A stretch of 28,527 nucleotides of DNA from Plakobranchus ocellatus (taxonomy: Eukaryota; Mollusca; Gastropoda; Plakobranchidae): contig BLXT01005762.1 of the NCBI GenBank assembly GCA_019648995.1, positions 631,725 through 660,251 on the forward strand, written 5' to 3'. The notes below the pieces were generated by a model. The model searched no databases, was not told where the DNA came from, and saw only the letters and a list, made by a program, of their open reading frames with translations. Shown piece by piece: positions 1-11,400 of the stretch. The stretch's first letter is position 1; the number at the start of each line of letters is the position of its first letter. A program made the position numbers and the translations under genes.

Positions 1-1331
1 TACCTTAAGTGTCGATTGAAGAATAATAGACAAAATATGTCTAAGAGTACGGTACTTACATATACAGCCTGTTTTTTTTTTTTATGCGTGGTGACTTTTT
101 GAGCTTGGGAATAGGGGTGTTGAAAAAAAATTGGGGTCTTGAAAAAAATTTCAAGGATTTGGTGGGGACCTTGTTTAACCCATAGTAGATTGCAAAGAAA
201 ACTGGCTGAGAAAAAGCCCAGAGCAGTTACAGAAATCCTTGATTTTTAGTAAAAAATTGGTGACGCCCATTTCATTCACAGCAGGAGAGAGCCCCCTTGT
301 CATCATATTTTACTTGAGTGTGTAGATTTCTCCTTCACTCAAAGCAAATAATTTAAATTTAATTATTTAAAGACTTTATGTGATAATGATGAATCATTAT
401 TAAAGGTACTGGTCTGAATGAAGTGTTTTATGCACACAAGATCAGGATTTTTCAAAAAGGTGTCTCCCTTTTCCTCCTCTGAGATACAGATGTATAAATT
501 TACCAAGATTTTTAATGTGTTGGCTTGTCCTTTTTTTAGCTTTAAGTAGGACTGAAATCTGTCGTATCTGGCAATAAAAACCAAAGATAACATCCCCTTT
601 GCAGAGCAGAAGTTCCTCATTTGACTCCCAAAAGTAAATGTTCCCACCAATTTTCCATTTTCATTTTTGTATTGAAAAAATTTATTATCTTTACTAAGGC
701 CAGATATAAGTAAATTTTGCTCTGTTAGGAGTAACTGAAAAATGGTTATCATCTCTGGATAGGACCATTTTTCTAAACTGTCCATTCAATTTTATTTATT
801 CAAATTGGACCAAAAATAAATATTTGAGAAATGAGAGGCCTTCTGCGGAACATCAGTTTTGAAAAGAAATCTAGTTTGTCACCATCCCTCATCGCTTTCT
901 AGCTTATCCCACCCACAATCAAACTGGCACTCACTGCCTGATACCCACAGACGAGATTCTGCCTCACAATGTTACATGCACTGTGAGCCTGTGCTTTTCT
1001 CCTGATCTGTGGGAGCCACTGGGTGCTAATAGAATTTCCGTTATGCAGGCATAATGATGGATCATGATGGATGAGACCTGAGGGAATGTTCATAGCATAC
1101 TGTTCTTGGTCGGAAATTGAAGATGCATTTAAAAATATAATAAGTGAATATCCAAGCTGCGGCTAAGGTAATTATAGAATCAAAACAACAATGTTTAGCT
1201 TTTATGGTGTTCTTTCCTTTAGCTTTTCATTTCTTTTGATTACAATTAGTTTTTTTTGAAGATGTGATTTTGATTTCATAAATTGTCAAAACACTTTAAT
1301 CATCTTTTTTGTATATATTTGCCTTTACCAG
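1..1331. other. Upstream peflin intron, mostly featureless
   Basis: This AT-rich stretch precedes the first visible exon and contains no peflin-like start exon. A short inverted repeat CTTGAAA/TTTCAAG is at about 139-156. The only long frame is the minus-strand 140-codon ORF at 363-785, listed separately. No transposon termini were recognised. Confidence 0.5.
363..785 (-). CDS. Unrecognised 140-codon ORF, doubtful
   Basis: A minus-strand frame opens with ATG (MDSLEKWSYPEM) and ends in KVFK before a stop. It is mixed in composition, not low-complexity, with Lys/Leu-rich segments and no membrane span or signal peptide. Upstream of the ATG, in-frame stops occur in AT-rich DNA and no convincing acceptor is present. 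I recognise no domain. It may be a chance frame, an exon of an antisense gene, or a relic of an element in the peflin intron. Its length is unusual for sequence this AT-rich, hence the listing. Confidence 0.2.
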   Translation of the reverse strand: MDSLEKWSYPEMITIFQLLLTEQNLLISGLSKDNKFFQYKNENGKLVGTFTFGSQMRNFCSAKGMLSLVFIARYDRFQSYLKLKKGQANTLKILVNLYICISEEEKGDTFLKNPDLVCIKHFIQTSTFNNDSSLSHKVFK

Positions 1332-1745
1332 GGTGGATATGGACAACAAAGACCACCTACTTATGGACAACCACAAAATCAATATGGTGCACCTCTAGGA
1401 GGATATGGCGCCCCACAAGGACAGGGAGGCTATGGAGCTCCACCAGGCCAAAGTTATGGGACTCCACAAGGCCAAGGCTATGGTGCTCCACAAGGTCAAG
1501 GTTATGGTGCTCCACAAGGCCAAAGATACGGAGCTCCCCCTCCAGGCCAAAACTATGGTGCCCCACAAGGTCAAGGCTATGGGGTCCCTCCAGGGCAAGG
1601 TTATGGAGTCTCACCGGGGCAAGGTTATGGGGCCCCTCCAGGGCAAGGTTATGGGGCCCCTCCGGGGCAAGGCTATGGGGCCCCACCAGGGCAAAGCTAC
1701 GGTGCCCCACCAGGTATCAGTCCAGAGCTTTGGACTTGGTTCCAG
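1332..1745 (+). CDS. PEF1: Peflin exon with Gly-Tyr-Gly-Ala-Pro repeats
   Basis: The exon follows the acceptor tttaccag and ends at TTCCAG before gtattg; both ends are phase 0. It encodes 138 residues: a low-complexity tract with sixteen Tyr-Gly pairs built mostly from the 8-residue unit GYGAPPGQ and variants, then ISPELWTWFQ, the lead-in to EF1. It has no ATG in the true frame, so the initiator lies in an earlier exon outside the window. Because the unit is 24 bp with few stops in any register, long alternative frames open on both strands here; these are shadows, not genes. A second possible donor (CAG then GTATCAG at 1714) would remove the last 11 residues or so and shift the phase, so 1746 is preferred. 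Confidence 0.9.
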
Positions 1746-4393
1746 GTATTGCCTACACTTTATTGATTATAGGCTGATGAATTAGTGTATTCAGTGTGGA
1801 TTGAATTCTAAAAGAGTACAAGAAAAATACAGCCATTTTACTTTAATATTGAATATGCAATTAAAATTGATTATTAAAACTGATCTGATTAAATTTTGAA
1901 TATCATATTCACAATTTTATCTTTGCTATAGGGAGTTTAGTTTAGTGCCACTGAAGCAGACTGCTCAAACGTAAAGGCATGGTAGTATGGTGTTAAACAT
2001 AAAGTTTAAACCATTAAATATTTATGTATAATTACAAACTTAAACATTTTGCTACAAACTATTTCAAAACCACTCATGTAGAGCTATGAAATTTTTTAAA
2101 TAATTTATTAATGACGTAGGAAGAAACTCATGGAGTCAGATTTTTACTGTCTCATTTCATATCATTTTAATCTAAGGAAATAGAAATCATTTGTGTGTTT
2201 TTTGATCATCAAACTTTTCAATATGCACACCATTGGGACCCAGCCCTTTGCTTCGGACACCAAAAAAAACAATGTGATTCAAACAAAAATTGTATGGAAA
2301 CTCTGTGCTAGTGTGGTGAGTGAAAAGTTGCACAATCATATAAAAAGATCTAGATTTTGATGGGATTTAGGGTTAACAAATTAAAATCTAGAATCTAGGC
2401 CACCAATTGGGAAAGACTGAGGCTCTATCTGTGAAAGCAAGAAACTTGCCCCCCTTTTTTTTTTCTTTGGAAATAACACAGCCTGGCTTTATGAGGGCAG
2501 GCATGCCTAACATTCTGGATTCATTAAAGAAGTTCCGAATTATGGCCTGCATTCCAAAAATCCTTTTTTTTATCACAAAATCCGAAATTTTGATGATTTG
2601 TGATGGGCCATACCCTTGTAATAAAGCTAGTCTGGGTGTAGCGCTTCTCTGCATAATTAGTGTGAGAAACTTAGGGGACATCATCATCATCAAGTGCCTT
2701 GCTTGTAAGCGTTGGCGATCATGTCCCTCCACAAACCCCTATCTTGGCGGCCAGTATATCTGACACTTTTCCTGGTCCAAGCCATGTGGCCAGTCCATCC
2801 ATTATCTTCTCCCTTTGTCTTCCTCTGCTTCTTTTTCCTTCAAACTTTCCTGTTGTTACCAAATGCTCCAGTTTTCCTCTTCTCATCATGTGGCCCAGAG
2901 AGGTGGACATAAAACAAAATAAGAAAAAAATATGAAGGCGCTAACACTATAACATTTCAGACAAACTTATTACATGTATGGTGCTCTTGGTTAGACCTAA
3001 AAACACCTAGGTCTCCTTGCTTGCATTTTGCAGGCTGAAAAGGGGTTGGGGGTGAGGTGGGGCTACCTATCAGTGCAGTGCACAGATGTACATCATTCTA
3101 GGCCAATCATCACTGACTGTTGAGGTTTTTGACGATCGGTCGTTCGCACTGTGACGTCACTCACATGGACTGGGCTTTTTTTTTCTTCTAAAGACATATC
3201 TTTGCGAGGAAAACAAAGTACAATTCTAGCGGCAAATTTGAAATCAGCAACCTTGAATTAAGAAAGTGATTGTGGCAGAATTACTGTTTTAATAGAAATA
3301 AACAATTTTGGGACACTTTCTTTTCCCCTTTTTAATCTGTTAACTTTGGAATTGGTTTGGCTGAAGCTAATTATTTGACTTTAAGACTAATTATACGTGC
3401 AATGTCTTAAAAGTCTGGAGGAGTTAGCCTAACCTAGTGCCGCTACATGTCTAAACTCAGCTTTGAACTTCAAGACTTGGCATGAGACTTTCTGATTGAC
3501 GCAAGGGTTGTAGCCATTGATAAGTATGAGTAGATTAAAACTTAATATTCAATCAGGCCTGTTTATCTTGACAGGTCGACGTTTCTTCAAAGTGATCTGG
3601 AGGAAATTATCAATACAGAAGTTCCTGTTTGCAAGAGACGACAGCATTGATTTTGAAAAGAATACATCGAGGCATTCTGTGGTTTTAGGGATAGAATAGG
3701 GGGTTGCTTTCTGTACTTATTTTCGAACTGAGTAAAACTAGTAAAATTAAATGCTAATGCAACATTGAAATCAGTGACCCAAAATTATAAGTCATTGCAG
3801 CACGAGAAGAATGAAAATTTAAAGGACAATTTTTCTTTTCATGTGTCATTACTCTAGAACCAATTTGCTCAACATTAAGGTAACAGATTGGAAAGTATAC
3901 ACAGAGGCTATGTGTTAGACAGGTTGGGTTAATGTTTGCACCGATTTATACAGGAATTGGTATCTTCTCTCTCTCCCCCATCATATACAAGTTTGTTCTG
4001 CATTTTTATCTAATCTTCCACATTTTTCACCCTTAATGTGTCTCAAGAGTTTTTTCAGGGGTAGGCATATCTGTGAGGGAATGATAGTACAGTCAAAACT
4101 GCTTACGTCGATTTTCATTCAAGTCGATCTTTTTACTTGAACCACCCCCTTTGAAGACTTATTGTGAAGGGCCACCGCATAACTCAATTTTATCTAAGTT
4201 GACCTTTTACTGTCGTGCGCCACTCATTAAAGAACGCTTTTCCTCCTTCTAATCTATAAAATGTTAGTCGGTACACATGCTACCAATATGTGTGTTCATA
4301 ATGCTAGCCCTTTACCGTCCAATTCACCCTGTGTCACATTCTCCAGTGCTTTAGGGTTTATTACAGTCACAGAATGGGGCCACAATGGAAAGT

Positions 4394-4427
<34 letters not shown>

Positions 4428-5452
4428 TTAAGGGAGAAGGGGAGGGAGTGCATTCCTCATCACAGGCCAACAGTCTAGTCTGGAGGCAGGCCTAGATCTA
4501 TTCACATTAATTATATCAACAGCAACCCTTGTTTTGCTCTTGGTCACGTTGGCTGGCTTTGTTTAAACTTCAAAGTGTCTCTCTCTCTCTCTAGCACTGG
4601 TTTTGTTTAAACTTCACAATGTCTCTCTCTCTCTAGCACTGTGACAATCAAGCATGCCTATCATTTCCAAACAATGTATGTGTGCGTGTGTGTTGGGGAG
4701 GGAGGCAGTGGCCGCTGGCTTTGTTGGGAGGTGCACGCAGTACTTGTTGAACAATTAGACTTGTCTAGTCGATTTTAGTCCCATGTAATTTCTCCTTTAC
4801 CCCTCTTAAAACCATAGCACCTCCTCCCTTTTTCCTCAATTGAAGAACCAAGACCTTAGGGCCTAGATCAATGATATTCATCTGCCGATCTAAAAACATA
4901 CACTTCCAGCCTCATTTTATCTTAAGCTAGAAGAAAATACTTACATAAGGCCATCACTTGGGTGTGTTATTAACCATATTGAGACAAAGATCTACGTCAT
5001 AAACTTACAGCAAGCGACTAGAGTAGACGACTTTGCCAATAAAACGCAAAATCAAACTTATTTACAAAGTGAAAGAAAAAAGGGTAGCAAATAAAACAAA
5101 AACAAATCTCGACGACGATAATGAAAATCAGATGGGTGTTTCAACGAATTTGGTGTACTTGCGAATACTGTTCACCAATGAAGAAGATACATTTTCAGAC
5201 ATTTGGGCACCATGATGTTAAGACAAGACTAATCACAGCATGACAGTGTTGAGAAAGCTTGATTAGTTTAGTTTACAGTCAGAGTCTCAAAAGTCCTATT
5301 GAATACTTTAATAATGAAGATAAAAACAGATGAACCTGTGGCAATTTTGATAAAGAAAATGGGTTCCTAATCCCCCCCCCCCGAAAAAAATATTTATGTA
5401 AATATGGAATGTAAATATATATATAGAGAGAGAAAGAGTTAGTGTGTTTGTA

Positions 5453-5487
<35 letters not shown>

Positions 5488-8400
5488 GGGGAGGGGGGGT
5501 TAATCAGGGGAGATAAGTGAAAAAGTCCCATTAGTCGATTTTTTAATGTAAGTTGATCTTTTTAATTATGTCCCCTGGACATCGACTTATGCAGTGACTG
5601 TATTGATCTAACTGTATATGAGGGTTTTACAAAACATGGGCTGTCATCATAGTTATGTGCGAAAGATTTTCTACAGGCCTCATTTGAAAAAAATTGAACT
5701 CAATACATAATTTTGATTTAGTAAGTGTAATGGCATTTGAAGTACTACTTGATGTTTAAAAAATCAGTATTGGATGCATTCTTGCTGTAACTAAATAAGT
5801 TTCGCACATAACTGTGATGGCAAAATCACCAAAAAGTGGTCACCCATCAACAAAGTTAAGCTTATTCACCACCAAGTGAAGAGACAAAGACCTTATTTTT
5901 TTTAATGGATCTACTCCTGCTATCCAAATCTGCATGAATGCTACCTCACCGATACTCAATTGTGCCTTTCTATTTTGTAACCGGAGATTCTCTTTTTACG
6001 AAATGCAGTAAAAAACGTGACACAATTTTGGAGTCCACCTTTAGCAATTGCTCATATAAATTAAAAATAAATGAAGAAAAATAAAATCTAGGAAACTTAA
6101 ATACCAAAATATGAACAATATATATTATGTATAATAATAATTATATTATAATTTACTGACCATTGAACGTGTATTTTGAAATTACATGAGTAAGGTTAGA
6201 AAGTAGACCACATATACAAAGGCCAAAGCTTTCTTACACCATCTTTGAGCATTAGTGTTATAAATTTTGTTAAAAATGAAATAGGGATAAGATCAGCAAT
6301 CCTGGTCAAATAAATTTAGAAAACATTAGTGCTTACAGCAGATGTTTAAACAGAAGTCTTTGGTTTGGTAGATGAGTCTAACTGTTTTTTTTATGTATAA
6401 GTGCGAAAGAAAAAAAACAGTTTAAGCTTTAGAGCTCAAATGATAGGGATCTTTGCCCTGAGTTAGGAAAGAATAAATCACTGAATTTTTTCCTTGCTCT
6501 CTCTCTCTCTGCTACTCTAACTCTTTCTCTCTTCTCATCTTTTTTTCTCCTGCCTCTCACTCTCTATACTAGATGTCAGTTTATCTATCTCTCATTTCTA
6601 CTCATTCCTCGCTTTTCTTCTCCCTTATTCTTTGTGCTCTTTTTGTTTAAAAACCAATTGTCATAGTTGTCCGATTCTGTGATCTAACCATGCAAGGGTC
6701 AAAGGGTCAAATTAGCTTAAACAATATTTTTGCCTCATATTAAATTACATCTGGTATGGCTATTTGGTAAAGTGTACTAATATTTTTTTTTGTGCCAAAA
6801 TTGCCATTTGGTCTAACTGAACATGACCAAAGTTCCCCAAAAGTTGTTGATATACCCATGCTTTACTAGTTCAGGACTGCATGGAGACTCAGTCATTATG
6901 CACTGTTATGTTCAGACAAAGAATTGAAACGCATTTTTGCTGTCACTTAGCAAACAGTTCTTTTTTATGACATAAAAAGGGTGATAATTTTTTCATTTAA
7001 AAAAAATTTGAAAGGAGTATGGATATTCATTTCATTCAAAATAAATGACATATTTTCTTGCTCTGTCTATCTGTCGCCATTTTTCTCTTTTTCTTTCACA
7101 TACATGCACACAAACATCCCTGCCTCATGCCTCTTTTGGTCAATTTGAAATCATTGTGTTCTCATTCAGTTCTTACAGATGCACTTTGATCCCAGTGTAG
7201 ATTTGTATTTTATCTTCAATGTCAAGTTTTTCTAGCATGTGAAACAATTTTTTATGTTTTATTTTGTCAAAGCCTTAGAATAAATAATGACCTGGAGGTG
7301 GAGATCTTTTTGCATTTCTATACACTTGTCCATTAGCATGACAAAAAGAATATTGAGTTTCCAGTCCCTTTATTAAACACATAGCCACACTGTTTAATGT
7401 ATATTTTTGGTTTTTGACTCTTGCGCATTCAATGCATCAAAACACGCAACAGGATTTTTGTACAATGGCTTTTTGAACTAATGTGATCAAAAAGTTCCTA
7501 ATGCCAATTTGGCAAGATGAGTTAGTATATCACCAATGGTATTGACCAAAAAAGTTACTTCATATGTAACTCATATTCACTGCTTGATTAATATACTTTG
7601 TTCCAATTGAAGAGTAATAGACCATTAACTCAGAGTTTAATTTCAAAATATATTTCACTGTGAAGATTGTGACTGTCATATTTCTCAAAAACTGGCAAAA
7701 AATGTGGAGTCAATAGTTTTATGAGCCAACCTTTGATGTCTTTATTAAAGGGTTTAAATGAATCAACTTTATTTTACTGTATTCCTGAAGGCAGTTGATG
7801 CAGATCATTCAGGGAAAATTACAGCTGTAGAGCTACAACAAGCTCTCATGAATGGAAATTGGTCTCCTTTCAATCCAGAGACATGCAGACTTATGATTGG
7901 CATGTTTGACAGAGACAGGTGAGATTTCCAAAAACAATTCCTGAAATGAATGTGGACAAGTATGGTGTAATTTAGTTTTAACTGGCTTACATTTAACTCT
8001 TACCAAGGTTATCGCGACTATAGTTGCGGTGGTCTATAAAGGCTCCCAAAGGTTATCACAACTATAATCGCGATAGCACTTCACCTAGTCTAGTGCTCCG
8101 GTATACGGAACAACTGGAAAAGGCTAAGTTTTGTTTATAAGGGGATTCCCCTTTCTCATACTGCTAAGACTGGCAGTCTACGCTTTAGATTGGGTTAGAA
8201 TAAGAAGTAAACAAGTGTGGAGCTGATTTTGCTCTGCTGTTAAAAATCATGGCTGGACAGGTCTCAATTCCTGACTTGTTTGAGAAACTGTATGCAGAAT
8301 ATAATGACATTGATAGTGATGAATGTGTACAAGATGCACAGTTGATACTTAGGACTAGGAGACTTGTTAGGAACCCTGAGCCTATGGTTCAAGCTCCCGG

Positions 8401-11400
8401 AGATCAAGATTTAGATGTAGATCGAGCAAACAGCTGGTTTTGAGAGGCATCACCTCCATTACCATAACCATGGATTGCCAGTGGACTTACCTGGAGACTG
8501 ATCCCACAGATTTTAAAAAAATTATTTGTAGAGGATGCTGTTATTGGGTAGAAGAAACAAATATTTATACAAAGAGTAGGATTGATGTGACTTATGATTT
8601 ATGATGAATATTCTAGACACAGGGTGTGGGAAAATGTAAGTGCATCTGAGATGCAAAGGTTCATTGCACTAATGAGCACTACAGGTTTAGTTGAAACCAT
8701 GTTCTCTGCTATGACAAAGCTGATAGGAGTGGATACAAAAGAAAGCAAACTGCCTATCATTGCAAGAAGTGTTCTTTGTCCTGGGTGCTTTGAAATGTAC
8801 CACAGGAGGGACTCTTTGACACCTACACCCCCTTAGACCCCTCAGCCAGTCCAAATGGAGTAACACATTAACAAACACACAAATGAAAAGCTTACGAGTT
8901 GGTGGTAGAAATTTTATTTCATATGAATCTGTATTCAATTTCCTTTCCATTGGTGCATGGTTTGTAGTTTTATGTTGAAAAAAAAAAGCTGTGAATTTTT
9001 AACACCTTTAATTTTTCAAAAACTTGGGAGTCTTGACGATACTAAAAATTCATTTCTCTAAGAGTTAATGTAGTAATAAAATAGTTTATGCCAATTTAAC
9101 TCACTTGGGCTGCTTCCTGTAAATAAACGGGATAATAAAAAAATCATTATCTTACATCAGAATTCCTGTAGAATCAAGGGAACTACTTCTCTATCTTTCG
9201 TTAAGGGTTTTGTTGACATTCAATGTTAACTTTTTGTGTTATTAGGCCTTGGAAACACTGTTGTTGTCATCGAGAAACGAGGACACGCCTCTTTCAATAA
9301 CATTTTGTTTTCAAAGCACAAATTTCTAAATTGGATTCTGCTATGTCTCAAGTGACTAACAATGATAGGCCCAGCGATTCTGAGCCAGAAATCCCCTATA
9401 ACCCAGACCCTGAATACAAAGCAGACCCCTCCCCCCCCCCAAAAAAAAAGGCCAAGAAAACTCTAAAAACATAAGAACAAAGGTAAATTCTTTTATTGGT
9501 AACCTCATAAACATTCCTGAAAGTAATAAGGTAAATATCCTGAGTAGATTTTATGTATGTATTTTTTTTTCAAATTTACTCCTAATATCACCACCATATC
9601 TGCAAATTTTTCGCTTGACCCTTTTTGGCCATGTATCAAGAAAATCAGTAAAATTTTTTGTATGAACATAATGTATTTCTTATCATTTTGCTATTTAGTT
9701 AAAATGTTGATCTATTAAATAATGAAAACTAGAATAATGTATTATGTATGGTTTATCTTTTACAAATTTTTTAAATGGATCAAAAAAGTCCAGGCAGCAA
9801 TAGTTGTTGAGCTTAAAATGGCCCAGGTGCGAGTGAGTTAAAGCAAAATCAAAACACAGTGAATAGACTTTTTTGCAGTTTTATTTGTTTTTGTTTTTTT
9901 TTTTAACCACAAATTTTCAGATTTGTGTACTGCCAACTTGAAAAAAAAAACATGCTGTTTTAACTTGGCTACAGGATGAAGATGCAAAATTCGTTCCAAT
10001 TGTGACCTTTTCAACTAAAATGGCAAAATTTCAATATGAAATCTAAAGGCAAAAAAGAGTTGTTAAGTTATGAATGTAATTTTCTTTATAAAAATTACAT
10101 GGAGAGAAATATGAGAAAGCTTTATTTTCTTGACTTTTGACTTACCTTTGTAAGTATAACAGCATTCAAGAGTTACTTCCATTATAAAATGTAGTAATAC
10201 AAATAAAAGCTTTTGTAATTTATAGAAGACTACCTAGTATGCTCAACCTCATGAGAAAGTATAGACAGATCTGCTCAAAACACAAAAATGTATGCATTTT
10301 TTTTCCAAAGAGCTACCTTGAAAGTAGACACATAAGCTTTGTATAACTCTCTTGTGTAAATATACAGTGTCAGACAATAAGTATGACTGCTCTTCCTTTC
10401 TTTAGGCATTGTGTCTGTTTTATGCTTCCAAAACAGCTTTTACATTATTTAATTTTCAGCTCAAATTTAAAGTGTAGTTGATTGGGGAATGTAGTTATTC
10501 ACTATTAAATTTTTTAGTTTTTAGGTTTGAGTATGGCCTAGTGATCCATACTCTGTTTGACATGGGCCAGAGAGTTGTGAATGGGCTTAACCGCTGAACT
10601 AAAATCCAAAATTTAGCTATATGTGTGACTATGATTTATCACAAAAATGTCTTGAAATGGAGATCGCTTGTACTTTCTACCTCTACTATTTAAGTTTTTA
10701 TCTCTCTTTAAATAAATGGACTGTTTTTTTTCCTGTGCAGAAATGGCACTATAGATGTTCATGAATTTGCTGCCCTTTGGAAATACATACAAGACTGGAA
10801 GGCATGTTTTGACAGGTGAGATGTGAACCCTTTGTCTAAGCATTAAGTAATAAGCAGTCAAAATTATTTCAGATGAATGATCTAAAAGATTGCAACACAC
10901 AGTTCTTTATTATTTTGGCTTCAGCATGATTTTTTAATTACATTTACAAAATCCTTTCGGTGATATATCTTGAAAATTGACAAAATATATTTGCATACTT
11001 CTTCAGATTTGACCAAGACCGCTCTGGCAACATAGATGCTAATGAATTGGGAACAGCATTCCAGACTTTTGGTTATCTTCTGTAAGTTACTATTATTGTG
11101 CCTGCAAGGCAAGTCTTCTTATGTAAAAACCATTTAAGACTTTGATCTTTTAATTTTCATTGAAAGTGTGTGTCACACATGTTTGAATATTGCTACATTT
11201 AAACCTATTTCCATTTTCTTAAAAAATCTTTTTTTTCCCTCTCTTTGGTTTGCATTGGCCAGGTCCCCTCAATTTAGCCAACTGGTTGTGCGTGTCTTTG
11301 ACCGCCGGCGAGGTGGAGCCTCCATAGATTTTGATGACTTCATCCAGGCTTGTGTGATGTTAAAAACTCTAACAGACAAATTCCGAGTGAAGGACACTAA

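Larger units (their letters stand above)
4090..5600 (+). mobile_element. 1.5-kb TA-flanked inverted-repeat element, copy A (pogo/mariner-like)
   Basis: The element begins CAGTCAAAACTGCTTACGTC and ends with the inverted counterpart GACTTATGCAGTGACTG; both ends are flanked by TA (4088-4089 and 5601-5602), the target duplication of Tc1/mariner/pogo transposons. Sub-terminal copies of a TCGA(C/T)TTA-like motif recur near both ends. Its whole length matches copy B (14605-16122, inverted) and its left half matches copy C (27794 to window end). It contains (GT)n and (CT)n tracts and a relic frame at 5033-5215, and is non-autonomous. The superfamily assignment is inference from termini and target site. 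Confidence 0.8.
5603..7169. other. Intron 1, right part; repeats only
   Basis: No coding sequence recognised. It contains the inverted repeat at 5643-5821, a 13-bp hairpin at 6380-6422 and a polypyrimidine tract at 6487-6650. Confidence 0.45.
7997..9064 (+). mobile_element. piggyBac-like element 1, internally deleted
   Basis: TTAA at 7993-7996 and 9065-9068 brackets an element that starts CTCTTACCAAGG and ends CTAAGAG, giving a short terminal inverted repeat and the piggyBac target duplication. Inside are piggyBac transposase fragments (8249-8836) but no DDE catalytic region. Two related palindromes lie just inside the left end (8011-8030 and 8055-8074). It sits in peflin intron 2 in the same orientation as the gene. 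Confidence 0.85.

Noticed and set aside
899-1093. Minus-strand 64-codon ORF
   Set aside because: Short, no domain, no supporting signals; probably chance.
1283-1785. Two overlapping + strand ORFs and two minus-strand ORFs of 67-164 codons
   Set aside because: They are off-frame readings of the peflin repeat exon; the true frame begins at 1332 and continues in phase into the EF-hand exons.
2388-2763. Overlapping 114- and 118-codon ORFs on opposite strands
   Set aside because: Neither translation resembles a protein family. The part after 2680 belongs to the LINE tail.
10364-10420. TACAGTGTCAGACAATAAGT as a transposon terminus
   Set aside because: It resembles Tc1/mariner ends, but no matching inverted end was found nearby.
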